A stretch of 64,000 bases of DNA. It comes from Haemophilus haemolyticus M19501. Lineage in GTDB: Bacteria; Pseudomonadota; Gammaproteobacteria; Enterobacterales; Pasteurellaceae. The stretch is taken from positions 1-64,000 of the forward strand of contig NZ_AFQO01000016.1 in assembly GCF_000222025.1 (NCBI RefSeq), written 5' to 3'. Shown one piece after another: positions 38,295 to 50,387 of this stretch (position 1 is its first letter; each line of letters starts with the position of its first letter). The notes beneath the pieces were generated by a model, which saw nothing but the letters and a program-made list of their open reading frames with translations, did not search any database and was not told the origin of the DNA. Both the position numbers and the translations under genes were made by a program.

Positions 38295-39446
38295 CTACGA
38301 TTCCGTTAAAAATAATTCCAATAGTTCATTGAGAAATAACTTGCCATGCTCAGTGATTTGCCAAGAATCAGCGTTTTCCACAATATAGTTTTGTTGAATG
38401 GCAAAATCAATTTGATTTTTCACCGCACTTTGCAATAACCCTGTGTAATCTTCAAATTCTTGTTTGGGTACCGCTTCTAACAAACGAAAGCGATTCATGA
38501 AAAACTCAAAAGGGCGGTCAATTTCTGGCACGTTTTTTTCTTCGTAAAGATATTCGCCACGCAAGTAACCTTTCGGGTGCTTTGTTTTAGCAAAGCGGGT
38601 AATTTCACCATTCGGAAACGTCAATTTCCCGTGTGCGCCACATCCAATGGCTAAATAATCCCCAAATCGCCAATAATTCAAATTATGTTTACATTGAAAA
38701 CCCGCTTTTGCGTAAGCCGAGGTTTCATATTGCTGATAGCCTGCTGCGGTTAACAGTTGGTGGCCTTGCTCAAAAATATCCCAAAGCTCATCATCATCTG
38801 GCAATTTAGGTGGGCGGTAAGCAAACATCGTATTTGGCTCAATAGTGAGCTGATACCAAGAAAGGTGAGGAGGAGATAGCTCAATAGCTTGGCGAAGATC
38901 ATCTAAGGCTTCTTCCAGCGTTTGGTTCGGCAAACCGTGCATTAAATCCAAATTGAAACTTTTTAGCCCAGAAACTTTCGCTAAATTGACCGCACTTTTT
39001 GCCTCCACTGCATTATGAATTCGCCCAAGACGCTGTAATTTGTCATCATTGAAACTTTGAATCCCCATAGAAATTCGCGTAATGCCTGCTGAAACATAAC
39101 CTTTAAAACGTTCAGCTTCTACCGTGCCAGGATTAGCCTCTAATGTGATTTCAATATTATCTTCAAAATCAATCTGCTTTTTTATTTCTTTTAAGAGATA
39201 CGCAATGCTTTCTGCCGAGAACAAACTTGGCGTACCGCCACCAATAAAAATCGAATGGAGTTTTCGTTGTTGAATGGAATCGTTAAAGCGCTGTAAATCA
39301 GCCCTAAGATCTTGTAGAAGGTGATGAATATAGTCTTGTTCTGGTATATCGCCTTTTTGTGCGTGCGAATTAAAATCACAATAAGGGCATTTTTGAACGC
39401 ACCATGGAATGTGTATATAAAGGGAAAGTGGAGGAAGTTTGAGCAT
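38295..39446 (-). CDS. hemW: Radical SAM haem chaperone HemW
   Basis: This 383-residue radical SAM protein has the HemW-type cluster motif C16VQKC20PYC23DF and the IFIGGGTPSLF segment. HemW proteins bind haem and insert it into respiratory enzymes; they were long misread as coproporphyrinogen dehydrogenase (HemN). In this haem-auxotrophic group a haem chaperone is expected while haem synthesis is incomplete. Two uptake signals lie inside (38422, 38989). An alternative frame at the 5' end is a shadow. Confidence 0.93.
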   Translation of the reverse strand: MLKLPPLSLYIHIPWCVQKCPYCDFNSHAQKGDIPEQDYIHHLLQDLRADLQRFNDSIQQRKLHSIFIGGGTPSLFSAESIAYLLKEIKKQIDFEDNIEITLEANPGTVEAERFKGYVSAGITRISMGIQSFNDDKLQRLGRIHNAVEAKSAVNLAKVSGLKSFNLDLMHGLPNQTLEEALDDLRQAIELSPPHLSWYQLTIEPNTMFAYRPPKLPDDDELWDIFEQGHQLLTAAGYQQYETSAYAKAGFQCKHNLNYWRFGDYLAIGCGAHGKLTFPNGEITRFAKTKHPKGYLRGEYLYEEKNVPEIDRPFEFFMNRFRLLEAVPKQEFEDYTGLLQSAVKNQIDFAIQQNYIVENADSWQITEHGKLFLNELLELFLTES

Positions 39447-39546
39447 GCTGTTATTAACAAGTTTTAAATGTGAGAACAGTTGAAAAAGTACAAATTAACG
39501 TTGTGTAAATATGAAATTTTAGCTGACACTGTGAATGTTGATAAAA

Positions 39547-39568
39547 AGGGCCTGTTTTCACAAGCCCT
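39547..39568 (-). terminator. Terminator of lon
   Basis: On the minus strand AGGGCTTG pairs with CAGGCCCT (one wobble) and is followed by TTTTTA, 11 bp past the lon stop. Confidence 0.75.
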
Positions 39569-39579
39569 AAAACATTCAA

Positions 39580-41994
39580 TTAATTGACCGCTCTTGTTGT
39601 CTTACTGGTCGCTTTACGGCGTGGTGATTTTGCCGCTTTAGCTTCAACTCTGACAAACTCAATGCCTTCAGGCGGATTTTCCAAAGCAAGACCAAGCACT
39701 TCATCAATGGTTTCTACTGCATGAATCGCAAGATTTTGTTTCACGTTTTCTGGAATTTCTTCGAGATCTTTAACGTTCTCTTTTGGAATTAATACGGTTT
39801 TAATTCCGCCACGATGTGCCGCAAGAAGTTTTTCTTTTAATCCACCGATTGGTAATACTTTACCGCGTAAACTGATTTCACCTGTCATGGCTACATCCGC
39901 ACGCACAGGATTACCTGTTAAACAAGAAACTAATGCAGTACACATTGCAATACCAGCACTCGGGCCATCTTTTGGTGTCGCACCATCCGGCACGTGAATG
40001 TGAATATCGCGTTTCTCATGAAACTCAGAATTAATACCAAGTTTATCCGCACGAGCGCGCACAACAGTCATGGCTGCTTGGATGGATTCTTTCATCACAT
40101 CGCCTAATGAACCAGTGAAAGAAAGTTTTCCTTTGCCCACAACGGAGGCAGTTTCAATAGTGAGTAAATCACCGCCCACTTCTGTCCAAGCTAGACCTGT
40201 CACTTCACCAATGCGGTTTTGTGTGTCAGCTTTGCCAAATTCAAATCGTTTGACACCAAGATAATCGTGCAGATTATCTGAATTTACCGTGATAGATTTG
40301 AGTTTTGGATTTACTAATAAATTTTTCACTGCTTTACGGCAGATTTTTGAAATTTCACGTTCTAACCCACGAACGCCCGCTTCACGCGTGTAATAGCGGA
40401 TAATATCTAAAATTGCACTTTCTTCTACGGTAAGTTCGCCTTTCTTCAAACCATTACGTTCAATTTGTTTCGCTAACAAATGACGCATCGCGATATTAAG
40501 TTTTTCATCTTCTGTGTAACCAGAAAGACGAATAACTTCCATACGATCCAATAATGGACCTGGAATATTCATAGAGTTTGATGTTGCGACAAACATTACA
40601 TCAGAAAGATCATAATCCACTTCTAAATAGTGATCGTTAAATGTAGTATTTTGCTCAGGGTCTAATACTTCAAGCAATGCTGATGCTGGATCGCCTCGCA
40701 TATCGGATGCCATTTTGTCGATTTCATCAAGCAAGAATAACGGATTTTTCACCCCCACTTTTGCCATCTTTTGAATTAATTTGCCCGGTAATGCACCAAT
40801 ATAGGTTTTACGGTGACCACGGATTTCTGCCTCATCGCGAACACCGCCTAATGCCATGCGTACATATTTACGACCAGTGGCATTAGCAATAGATTGACCA
40901 AGAGAGGTTTTACCTACGCCTGGAGGGCCAACTAAGCAAAGAATGGGGCCTTTCACTTTGTTTAAACGAGCTTGTACTGCAAGATATTCAAGAATACGTT
41001 CTTTCACTCGTTCTAAACCATAGTGATCGGCATCTAATACTTGTTGTGCTTTCGAAATGTCTTTTTTCACTTTAGAACGTTGATGCCAAGGCACTTGGAT
41101 CATCCATTCAATGTAGCTACGAACAACGGTTGCTTCAGAAGACATGGCTGACATCATTTTGAGTTTTTGTAACTCATTTTCCACTTTGTCGCGTACCTCT
41201 GCGGGCATGCCTGCTGCTTCTACTTTTTGACGAAGTTGTTCAACTTCATCAATCGTGTCTTCATTTTCGCCACTATCCATTTCTTTGCGAATGGCTTTAA
41301 TTTGTTCGCTTAGATAATAGTTACGTTGGCTTTTCTCCATTTGTTTTTTTACACGACCGCGAATGCGTTTTTCAACTTGAAGAATGTCTGCTTCTGATTC
41401 CATCATGCCAAGCAGATATTCTAAGCGATCTTGCACGTTGGCAAGTTCCAACAGGCTTTGTTTATGGCGAACATTTACTGGCAAATGCGCAGCCATTGTG
41501 TCAGATAAGCGATCTGCATCACCAAGACGATGAAGTGCATTTAATACATCTGCAGGGAATTTTTTATTTAAGGTGAGATAATTTTCGAATTCAGAAAGTA
41601 CCGCTTTTTTCGCAACATCTAACTCTTTCTCATCACCATAAGTGGTTTCGATAGGGGTAATTTTGGCAGAAAAGCACTTTTCGCCATCTTCAAGGCTGTT
41701 AATTTTCGCGCGATTTTGACCTTCAACTAGCACTTTTACTGTGCCATCAGGTAATTTTAGTAGCTGAATAATGTTAGCAATGGTACCCACATCAAATAAA
41801 TCTTCGGGGGTTGGTTCTTCCAAATCCGCTTCTCTTTGAGATACCAAAAGAAGCTGTTTATCATCGTTCATCGCTTCTTCAAGGGCATTAATTGATTTTG
41901 CGCGCCCTACAAAAAGTGGCATCACCATATAAGGGAAAACGACGACATCGCGTAATGGCAATACGGGCATCGTACGTTGGGTATTCTTCGCCAT
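39580..41994 (-). CDS. lon: ATP-dependent protease Lon
   Basis: Lon degrades misfolded and regulatory proteins. The 804-residue chain has the N-terminal substrate domain (about 10-205), a coiled coil, the AAA+ module with Walker [10 protein letters not shown] (about 358-366) and Walker [10 protein letters not shown], and the C-terminal peptidase with the catalytic serine in [15 protein letters not shown] (about 680) and lysine in [15 protein letters not shown]-terminal basic tail ([13 protein letters not shown]) extends beyond the E. coli protein (784). A sigma-32-like promoter precedes it. No uptake signal occurs in over 4 kb here. Confidence 0.98.
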   Translation of the reverse strand: MAKNTQRTMPVLPLRDVVVFPYMVMPLFVGRAKSINALEEAMNDDKQLLLVSQREADLEEPTPEDLFDVGTIANIIQLLKLPDGTVKVLVEGQNRAKINSLEDGEKCFSAKITPIETTYGDEKELDVAKKAVLSEFENYLTLNKKFPADVLNALHRLGDADRLSDTMAAHLPVNVRHKQSLLELANVQDRLEYLLGMMESEADILQVEKRIRGRVKKQMEKSQRNYYLSEQIKAIRKEMDSGENEDTIDEVEQLRQKVEAAGMPAEVRDKVENELQKLKMMSAMSSEATVVRSYIEWMIQVPWHQRSKVKKDISKAQQVLDADHYGLERVKERILEYLAVQARLNKVKGPILCLVGPPGVGKTSLGQSIANATGRKYVRMALGGVRDEAEIRGHRKTYIGALPGKLIQKMAKVGVKNPLFLLDEIDKMASDMRGDPASALLEVLDPEQNTTFNDHYLEVDYDLSDVMFVATSNSMNIPGPLLDRMEVIRLSGYTEDEKLNIAMRHLLAKQIERNGLKKGELTVEESAILDIIRYYTREAGVRGLEREISKICRKAVKNLLVNPKLKSITVNSDNLHDYLGVKRFEFGKADTQNRIGEVTGLAWTEVGGDLLTIETASVVGKGKLSFTGSLGDVMKESIQAAMTVVRARADKLGINSEFHEKRDIHIHVPDGATPKDGPSAGIAMCTALVSCLTGNPVRADVAMTGEISLRGKVLPIGGLKEKLLAAHRGGIKTVLIPKENVKDLEEIPENVKQNLAIHAVETIDEVLGLALENPPEGIEFVRVEAKAAKSPRRKATSKTTRAVN

Positions 41995-42034
41995 AATTTA
42001 TCTCTCTTAATTCTTTCCGATAATTTGGGTAAAT

Positions 42035-42061
42035 ATTGGGGTAGGGAAAAAGGAATTCAAG
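42035..42061 (-). promoter_or_regulatory. Heat-shock (sigma-32) promoter of lon
   Basis: On the minus strand CTTGAA (42061-42056), a 14-bp spacer and CCCCAAT (42041-42035) match the sigma-32 pattern CTTGAA-N13-15-CCCCATNT, about 40 bp ahead of lon. A TATAAT at 42074-42069 may add a sigma-70 start. Confidence 0.75.
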
Positions 42062-42183
42062 GAAAAGATTATAACAAAATCTGAGTTATAAAGTGGGTTT
42101 TAAACAAAAAAGAATTTTGGCAAATGACGTGATAATCGCTAAAATGGCTGACAATTTTATTAAATTTCACAAAATATTGAGTT

Positions 42184-43059
42184 ATGTCCACGAAAAATAA
42201 TTTTATTTTCCCTACTTATGTTCAAATGTATCCTTATTCCAAGGATCGCCCTTTTCTCAAACAAGTGCGGGAAAAATTACGCTATTATGGCTATAAATGG
42301 TTGTATCAAAAGCAATGTAGCCAATTAGTGGATTTTCTTAATACAGAAACTCAATGGCAGCCTTTATTTACACAAGATTATTATCGTATCAATACAATTC
42401 TTACTACTTTTTGTGATAAACGCTTTTCTGCTTCAGAACGTTTAACGGCGATTACGGAGAATTTACGTTTGGCAGAAGAAAAAATGGGACGTTCGCTTTG
42501 CCAACAATTATTGGATCAGCAAAATATCGTGTTAACACAATTAACAGATGATTTGCGTTTATCTTTGAGTATCAATCATATCGATCCCTTTGAAGGATAT
42601 TTTTCTATTAATATTCGTAATCAACATAATGAGCGAGTATATGATGCTTCTTTCACTTTTTTGAGCCCGAATAAATTGCTTATCGCCTCGATTCAAGGCC
42701 CCTCAAGTGACAATGCTCAAGAGCTTGTGAAACAGGCTACGAAATCATTGCACGGTATGCGTCCAATGTTTCTGTTAGTCAATGCATTCAAAATGCTCGC
42801 TGAAAAATGGCAATGTGAGCTAGTGGGCATTCCGCACAAAGCGCAAGGAAAATATCGTCTTTCTGCGCGCAGTAAGATTTTGTTTAATTACGATGAGTTC
42901 TGGCAAGAGAATCAAGGGGAATATCGCCATAATTATTGGCAATTACCTTTGGATATTGAACGCAAACAATTAGAAGATATCGCAAGTAAAAAACGTTCTA
43001 TGTATCGTAAACGTTATGAAATGTTAGACCAAATGGCATTGGATATTCAGCAACTTTAA
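42184..43059 (+). CDS. VirK/YbjX (DUF535) family protein
   Basis: The 291-residue protein matches the DUF535 family (VirK, YbjX), with RFSASERLTAITENLRLAEE and the conserved FEGYFSINI and IQGP...LHGMRPMFLLV segments. VirK proteins in Shigella and Salmonella affect the surface or peptide resistance, but no biochemical role is known. There is no signal peptide. No clear ribosome binding site is visible before the ATG at 42184 (TTGAGTT). It stands alone between lon (divergent) and mazG (convergent). Confidence 0.85.
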   Translation: MSTKNNFIFPTYVQMYPYSKDRPFLKQVREKLRYYGYKWLYQKQCSQLVDFLNTETQWQPLFTQDYYRINTILTTFCDKRFSASERLTAITENLRLAEEKMGRSLCQQLLDQQNIVLTQLTDDLRLSLSINHIDPFEGYFSINIRNQHNERVYDASFTFLSPNKLLIASIQGPSSDNAQELVKQATKSLHGMRPMFLLVNAFKMLAEKWQCELVGIPHKAQGKYRLSARSKILFNYDEFWQENQGEYRHNYWQLPLDIERKQLEDIASKKRSMYRKRYEMLDQMALDIQQL

Positions 43060-43064
43060 TGAAG

Positions 43065-43103
43065 AAAGTGCGGTAAAAATGAGAGAAATTTTTACCGCAC
43101 TTT
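43065..43103. terminator. Paired uptake-signal terminator between VirK-like gene and mazG
   Basis: Two complete uptake signals in inverted orientation (43066 and 43094) form a 17-bp stem with a short loop and T-rich end, between convergent genes. Confidence 0.9.
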
Positions 43104-43107
43104 TCAA

Positions 43108-43899
43108 TTAGTTTTCTTGTTTTTTCACTTCATCCCACAACAAATCTAATTCAATCAGTGGCACATCATTAACTTGCTTACCTTGTTGTTGAACCGATTG
43201 TTCTACTGTTCGAAAACGACGTTCAAATTTTAAATTTGCTTTCCGCAATGCATCTTCAGGATCACATTTTAAGTGACGAGCAAGATTGACCGTTGCGAAC
43301 AATAAATCGCCGATTTCTTCTTCCACTTTATTTTGTTCAATCGAAGTGCGGTTAATTTCAGCTTGAACTTCTTCTAATTCTTCCCGCACTTTGTCAAATA
43401 CGGGTGAAATTTCTTCCCAATCAAAACCTACTTTTGAACAACGTTTTTGTAATTTTGCCGCTCGTGTAAGAGAAGGTAAAGCACGAGGTACATTATCTAA
43501 AATAGAGGTTTCTGCACTTTTACCTTGTTTTTCTTTGGCTTTCATTTCGTTCCAACGGGAAAGAGCTTCTGTTTCGTCCCCCGCTTTTGCATCGCCAAAC
43601 ACGTGAGGATGACGGCGCACAATTTTTTCAGCGATATCTTGCAATACATCGTCAAAAGTAAAGTATTTATCTTCCGTTGCAAGCTGGCTGAAGAAAATGA
43701 CTTGCAACAATAAATCGCCTAATTCTTCGCGTAAATTTGGTATATCTTTTTTCTCAATCGCTTCGATTACTTCGTAAGTTTCTTCCGTTAAGCAAGGAAT
43801 CATAGATTGATAATTTTGTTTTAAATCCCAAGGGCATCCGCCATTTGGATTACGAAGTTGGGCAATGAGTTGAATAAAATCTTGAATAGAGTAGCGCAT
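43108..43899 (-). CDS. mazG: Nucleoside triphosphate pyrophosphohydrolase MazG
   Basis: MazG hydrolyses (d)NTPs to monophosphates and can lower ppGpp-linked stress signals. The 263-residue protein has two MazG repeats, the first with GGCPWDLKQ and [14 protein letters not shown]...[14 protein letters not shown] (about 35-60), the second with [16 protein letters not shown], giving the EExxE and ExxD metal sites. The ATG at 43899 is chosen for AAGGAA upstream; a further 20-codon extension is unsupported. It is divergent from pyrR. Confidence 0.93.
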   Translation of the reverse strand: MRYSIQDFIQLIAQLRNPNGGCPWDLKQNYQSMIPCLTEETYEVIEAIEKKDIPNLREELGDLLLQVIFFSQLATEDKYFTFDDVLQDIAEKIVRRHPHVFGDAKAGDETEALSRWNEMKAKEKQGKSAETSILDNVPRALPSLTRAAKLQKRCSKVGFDWEEISPVFDKVREELEEVQAEINRTSIEQNKVEEEIGDLLFATVNLARHLKCDPEDALRKANLKFERRFRTVEQSVQQQGKQVNDVPLIELDLLWDEVKKQEN

Positions 43900-44030
43900 A
43901 ATTTTATTTCCTTTGATGGAATGTTTTGGATAGTATAACGAACAAGAAAAATGGTGCAAATACCATCGCTTTTTAGGCGTATTTTCTTTATACTTTGCGC
44001 ATTAAAACATTATTGATAAAGCTGGGAAAA

Positions 44031-44570
44031 ATGGAAAAAATTATTATCGACCACGATCGTTTTCTTCGCACGATTTCGCGTATTTCTCACGAAATTATTG
44101 AAAAACATCAAACGTTGGATGATCTTGTTATTGTTGGGATTAAACGCCGTGGCGCGGAAATTGCAGAATTATTACAACATCGAGTTGAAGAATTAAGTGG
44201 TATAAATTTACCCTCAATGGAACTGGATATCACCTTTTATCGCGATGATTTAACTTTGGTTGATCAGGAAGATAAAATGCCAGTTTATAGTGGTTCATCA
44301 CAATATTTGAATATTCAAGATAAAACCGTCATTTTGGTTGATGATGTATTGTTTACTGGTCGAACCATTCGAGCAGCAATGGATGCACTCACCGATTTTG
44401 GTCGTGCTGCAAAAATTGAATTAGTGATTTTTGTTGATCGTGGCCATCGTGAATTACCAATTCGTGCTGATTACGTAGGTAAAAATGTGCCAACAAGCCG
44501 TGATGAACTTGTCCAAGTTCGCACTGAAAAACAAGATGGCTGTTACGAAGTCGTTATATTAGGGAAATAA
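44031..44570 (+). CDS. pyrR: PyrR bifunctional pyr regulator / uracil phosphoribosyltransferase
   Basis: This 179-residue type I phosphoribosyltransferase fold protein has the PRPP motif VILVDDVLFTGRTIRAA (about 99-115) and VGIKRRGAEIAELL. In Gram-positive bacteria PyrR binds pyr leader RNA and attenuates transcription; in Haemophilus the RNA target is not established. The ATG at 44031 follows GGGAA; an upstream TTG extension to 43995 lacks a ribosome binding site. Length matches PyrR (about 180). Confidence 0.93.
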   Translation: MEKIIIDHDRFLRTISRISHEIIEKHQTLDDLVIVGIKRRGAEIAELLQHRVEELSGINLPSMELDITFYRDDLTLVDQEDKMPVYSGSSQYLNIQDKTVILVDDVLFTGRTIRAAMDALTDFGRAAKIELVIFVDRGHRELPIRADYVGKNVPTSRDELVQVRTEKQDGCYEVVILGK

Positions 44571-44639
44571 ATTTTGTCTATTGTGAACCTTCAGTAGAAT
44601 TGTTACTCTAACCAACGTTATTGACTCTTTTTTGATGAG

Positions 44640-45581
44640 ATGAAAATGAAAAAATTTATTCTAAAATCTTTTTTATTGGCTACTTTAGGTTGTGTTGCTT
44701 TTATTTCTATGGCCCAAGCTGGGGAACGTGTTGTCGCAACAGTAGATGGTATTCCTATTTTAGAAAGCCAAGTTCGTGCAAATATGGGTAAAAAAGGCGA
44801 TCGCCAAAGTGCACTTGATAAAATTATTGATGATCTTTTAGTACAAAAAGCGATTCAAGAATCTGGTGTGAAAATTGATCCTCGAGAAATCGATCGTGTA
44901 GTGGAAGATACTGCGGCAAGAAATGGTTTAACTTATGGTCAATTTTTGGATGCGTTAGATTATCAAGGCATTTCATTAAATACATTTCGCCAACAAATTG
45001 CCAATCAAATGATGATGGGGGCAGTGCGTAATAAAGCGATCAATGAAAGCGTTGCGGTGACGCGTGAAGAAGTTGTTGCGCTTGGTCAAAAAATGTTAGA
45101 TGAGGCAAAATCGCAAGGCACAGCACAAAAAGTAACGGGTAAAGAATACGAAGTTCGTCATATTTTGTTAAAACTTAACCCGATGTTAAATGATGCACAG
45201 GCCAAAGCTGAATTAACAAGAATTCGCTCTGATATTATTGCGGGCAAAATGACTTTTGCAGATGCGGCTTTAAAATATTCTAAAGATTATTTATCAGGTG
45301 CGAATGGCGGTAGTTTAGGTTATGCGTTCCCAGAAACTTATGCACCACAGTTTGCGCAAACCGTCGTGAAAAGTAAACAAGGTGTGATTTCTGCACCATT
45401 TAAAACTGAGTTTGGTTGGCATATTTTGGAAGTAATTGGCGTACGTGATGGTGATCTTACAGCAGAAGCCTACACACAAAAAGCATATGAACGTTTAGTG
45501 AACACTCAATTACAAGATGCGACGAACGATTGGGTTAAAGCATTGCGTAAAAGAGCGAATATTCAGTATTTTAATAAATAA
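44640..45581 (+). CDS. surA: Periplasmic peptidyl-prolyl isomerase chaperone, SurA-like
   Basis: This 313-residue exported chaperone assists outer-membrane protein folding. A signal peptide ends near residue 27 (ISMAQA, then GERVVATVDG). A SurA_N domain (about 28-155) and a single parvulin PPIase domain (about 175-275: EVRHILLKLNP, FADAALKYSKD, GGSLGYAFPETY) follow; E. coli SurA (428) has two. One PPIase domain is normal in this genus. ATG codons at 44640 and 44646 both fit. It should serve the autotransporters in this window. Confidence 0.85.
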   Translation: MKMKKFILKSFLLATLGCVAFISMAQAGERVVATVDGIPILESQVRANMGKKGDRQSALDKIIDDLLVQKAIQESGVKIDPREIDRVVEDTAARNGLTYGQFLDALDYQGISLNTFRQQIANQMMMGAVRNKAINESVAVTREEVVALGQKMLDEAKSQGTAQKVTGKEYEVRHILLKLNPMLNDAQAKAELTRIRSDIIAGKMTFADAALKYSKDYLSGANGGSLGYAFPETYAPQFAQTVVKSKQGVISAPFKTEFGWHILEVIGVRDGDLTAEAYTQKAYERLVNTQLQDATNDWVKALRKRANIQYFNK

Positions 45582-45596
45582 CAAAGTATCAAAAAT

Positions 45597-45619
45597 AAAG
45601 GGGCTTAATTGCCCCTTTT
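45597..45619 (+). terminator. Terminator of surA-like gene
   Basis: AAAGGGGC and GCCCCTTTT form a stem with a 6-nt loop and T-tail, 15 bp after the stop. Confidence 0.8.
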
Positions 45620-45650
45620 GTTGTTTTTTATTTTCTCTTTCTTATATCTT

Positions 45651-46697
45651 ATGAAGAAATTTTTAATTGCGATTTTACTTTTAATTTTGATTTTAGCGGG
45701 CGCGGCGAGTTTTGCTTATTACAAAATTACTGAATTTGTCAAAACACCAGTAAATGTGCAGGCAGATCAACTTTTAACGATTGAACGTGGTACAACAGGT
45801 TCAAAATTAACCGCGCTTTTTGAGCACGAAAAGTTAATTGATGATGGGAAATTATTACCTTATTTGCTGAAGTTAAAACCTGAGCTAAATAAAATAAAAG
45901 CAGGGACTTATTCTCTTGAGGGTGTGAAAACGTTGCAAGATTTATTGGATATCATTAATTCCGGCAAGGAAGCGCAATTTAGTGTGAAGTTTATTGAAGG
46001 TAAAACGTTCAAGGAATGGCGTAAAAACCTTGAAAACGCACCGCACTTAAAACAAACCTTGCAAGGTAAAAGTGATAAAGAAATTATGGCGTTATTGGAT
46101 ATTCCAGCCATTGCAAAAGCCGTTTACGAATGGAATAACATGGATGGGTGGTTGTATCCAGATACCTATAATTACACGCCAAACTCAACAGATCTTGAAT
46201 TATTAAAACGTTCAACGACTCGTCTACAAAAAGCCTTAGATAAAGCGTGGAATGAACGTGATGAAAACCTCCCATTAGCGGATCCGTATCAGATGCTGAT
46301 TTTGGCTTCTATTGTGGAGAAAGAAACGGGGATTGCGGCGGAGCGCCCACAAGTGGCTTCCGTATTTATTAATCGCTTAAGAGCCAATATGAAACTACAA
46401 ACTGACCCAACCGTGATTTATGGAATGGGTGAGAGTTATACCGGTAATATTCGTAAGAAAGATTTGGAAACGATAACCCCTTACAATACCTATATGATTG
46501 AGGGGCTACCACCAACACCAATTGCGATGGTGAGTGAGAGTGCTTTACAAGCTGTGGCTCATCCAGCAAAAACAGACTTTTATTATTTTGTTGCCGATGG
46601 AAATGGCGGCCATAAATTTACTCGTAATCTGAACGAGCATAATAAAGCCGTGCAAGAATATTTACGTTGGTATCGCAGCCAGAAAAATGCCAAATAA
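45651..46697 (+). CDS. mltG: Endolytic murein transglycosylase MltG
   Basis: This 348-residue inner-membrane enzyme cleaves nascent glycan strands and ends their elongation. It has an N-terminal membrane anchor (about 4-22), a LysM-like region and the YceG domain with catalytic glutamate in [10 protein letters not shown] (about 223) and [20 protein letters not shown]. The ATG at 45651 replaces an upstream TTG that would fall inside the surA terminator. It is followed 17 bp later by tmk, as in the mltG-tmk-holB-tatD cluster of enterics. Confidence 0.95.
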   Translation: MKKFLIAILLLILILAGAASFAYYKITEFVKTPVNVQADQLLTIERGTTGSKLTALFEHEKLIDDGKLLPYLLKLKPELNKIKAGTYSLEGVKTLQDLLDIINSGKEAQFSVKFIEGKTFKEWRKNLENAPHLKQTLQGKSDKEIMALLDIPAIAKAVYEWNNMDGWLYPDTYNYTPNSTDLELLKRSTTRLQKALDKAWNERDENLPLADPYQMLILASIVEKETGIAAERPQVASVFINRLRANMKLQTDPTVIYGMGESYTGNIRKKDLETITPYNTYMIEGLPPTPIAMVSESALQAVAHPAKTDFYYFVADGNGGHKFTRNLNEHNKAVQEYLRWYRSQKNAK

Positions 46698-46714
46698 AAA
46701 GTGCGGAAGAAAAT

Positions 46715-47348
46715 ATGAAAGGAAAATTTATTGTCATTGAAGGTTTGGAAGGCGCGGGGAAAAGCTCTGCTCATCAGTCTGTTGTGCGAGTCTTGCATGA
46801 ACTCGGTATTAAAGATGTGGTGTTTACTCGCGAACCGGGCGGAACACCATTGGCAGAGAAATTACGTCATCTCATCAAACATGAAACCGAAGAACCTGTG
46901 ACAGCGAAAGCAGAGTTATTAATGCTTTATGCAGCACGTATCCAGTTGGTGGAAAATGTGATTAAACCTGCCTTAATGCAAGGGAAATGGGTGGTGGGTG
47001 ATCGTCACGATATGTCATCTCAGGCATATCAAGGGGGGGGGACGTCAATTAGACCCGCATTTTATGCTCACCTTGAAAGAAACCGTATTAGGTGATTTTG
47101 AGCCAGATCTCACGATTTATTTGGATATAGATCCGAGCGTCGGTTTAGCGCGAGCTCGTGGACGTGGCGAGTTAGACCGTATTGAGCAAATGGATTTGGA
47201 TTTTTTTCACCGTACTCGAGCACGCTATTTAGAATTAGTAAAAGATAATCCAAAAGCAGTAATGATTAATGCTGAGCAGAGTATTGAACTTGTGCAAGCT
47301 GATATCGAAAGCGCGGTAAAAAATTGGTGGAAATCAAACGAAAAATGA
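46715..47348 (+). pseudogene. tmk: Thymidylate kinase Tmk, frameshifted in a G9 run
   Basis: Tmk makes dTDP from dTMP and is normally essential. The N-terminal half reads [20 protein letters not shown] (P-loop at about 10-17) through [14 protein letters not shown], then the frame is lost at nine Gs (47033-47041) and ends at 47095. The C-terminal half ([20 protein letters not shown] and RARGRGELDRIEQ) continues in the next frame to 47348. With eight Gs the family motif YQGGGRQLD and about 210 residues result. This is a single-base insertion: sequencing error, slippage site, or real mutation with suppressor frameshifting. Confidence 0.93.
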
Positions 47349-47364
47349 CCGCACTTTTAAAAAT

Positions 47365-47400
47365 AAAAAATCGGCAAGAAAATTTCCTGCCGATTTTTTT
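47365..47400. terminator. Terminator hairpin after tmk (repeated near 47640 and 47910)
   Basis: AAAAATCGGCA and TGCCGATTTTT form the stem, followed by Ts. The same hairpin recurs in each 270-bp unit. Confidence 0.85.
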
Positions 47401-47504
47401 GTTACTACTAAACTTAAAACGTCCACTGTAAATTCAGCTCACCTTGTTTAGCGTGATGATGCTTGCCTGTTTGACGATTGAATGTAGCTTGTAAGGTTAA
47501 GCCC

Positions 47505-47554
47505 GTAGGGTGGGCGTAAGCCCACGAAAAAAAGAATATTATTAATAATACTAC
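47505..47554. mobile_element. MITE-like hairpin element, right arm lost
   Basis: A 22-bp terminal arm (47505-47526, beginning GTAGGGTGGGCG) is joined to an AT-rich core ending AATAATA. The complementary right arm is missing, leaving only CTAC. Confidence 0.6.
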
Positions 47555-47770
47555 ATTGGCTACATTAGCTGGAATTGAAAGAGCGGTAAAAAATTGGTGG
47601 AAATCAAACGAAAAATGACCACACTTTCGAAATAAAAAAATCGGCAGAAAATTTACCTTGCCGATTTTTTGTTACTACTAAACTTAAAACGTCCACTGTA
47701 AATTCAACGCACCTTGTTTAGCGTGATGATGCTTGCCTGTTTGATGATTGAATGTAGCTTGTAAGGTTAA

Positions 47771-47825
47771 GCCCACGAAAAAAAGAATATTATTAATAAT
47801 ACGCGTGGGCTTACGCCCACCCTAC
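47771..47825. mobile_element. MITE-like hairpin element, left arm mostly lost
   Basis: The same core as at 47527 is followed by an intact 22-bp right arm (47804-47825, ending CCCACCCTAC), the reverse complement of the left arm seen at 47505. The left arm is reduced to CCCACG. Confidence 0.6.
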
Positions 47826-47954
47826 ATTGGCTACATTAGCTGGAATTGAAAGCGCGGTAAAAAATTGGTGGAAATCACACGAAAAATGACCGCACTTTTA
47901 GAATAAAAAAATCGGCAGAAAATTTTCCTGCCGATTTTTTTGTTACTACTAAAC

Positions 47955-50189
<2,235 letters not shown>

Positions 50190-50326
50190 AATAAATTTTC
50201 CTTTGTCAAGTAAAAATAAATGGGGCGTGGATCTTAGCATAAAAACTGAACAAAAAATGTTATTTGGTTTAAATTTTCTCTATTTATTTCTTATTTATTA
50301 AAAGTAAACGTTTGCTTTTTGCTATT

Positions 50327-50356
50327 TTGTCAAGCCAGTTTGAAAATGTGTATAAT
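50327..50356 (+). promoter_or_regulatory. Sigma-70 promoter of holB
   Basis: TTGTCA (50327-50332), an 18-bp spacer and a perfect TATAAT (50351-50356) lie 32 bp ahead of the holB start. It gives holB its own promoter after separation from tmk. Confidence 0.7.
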
Positions 50357-50387
50357 TGCCCTCGTTATTCACAAAATTTCTGGAAAA

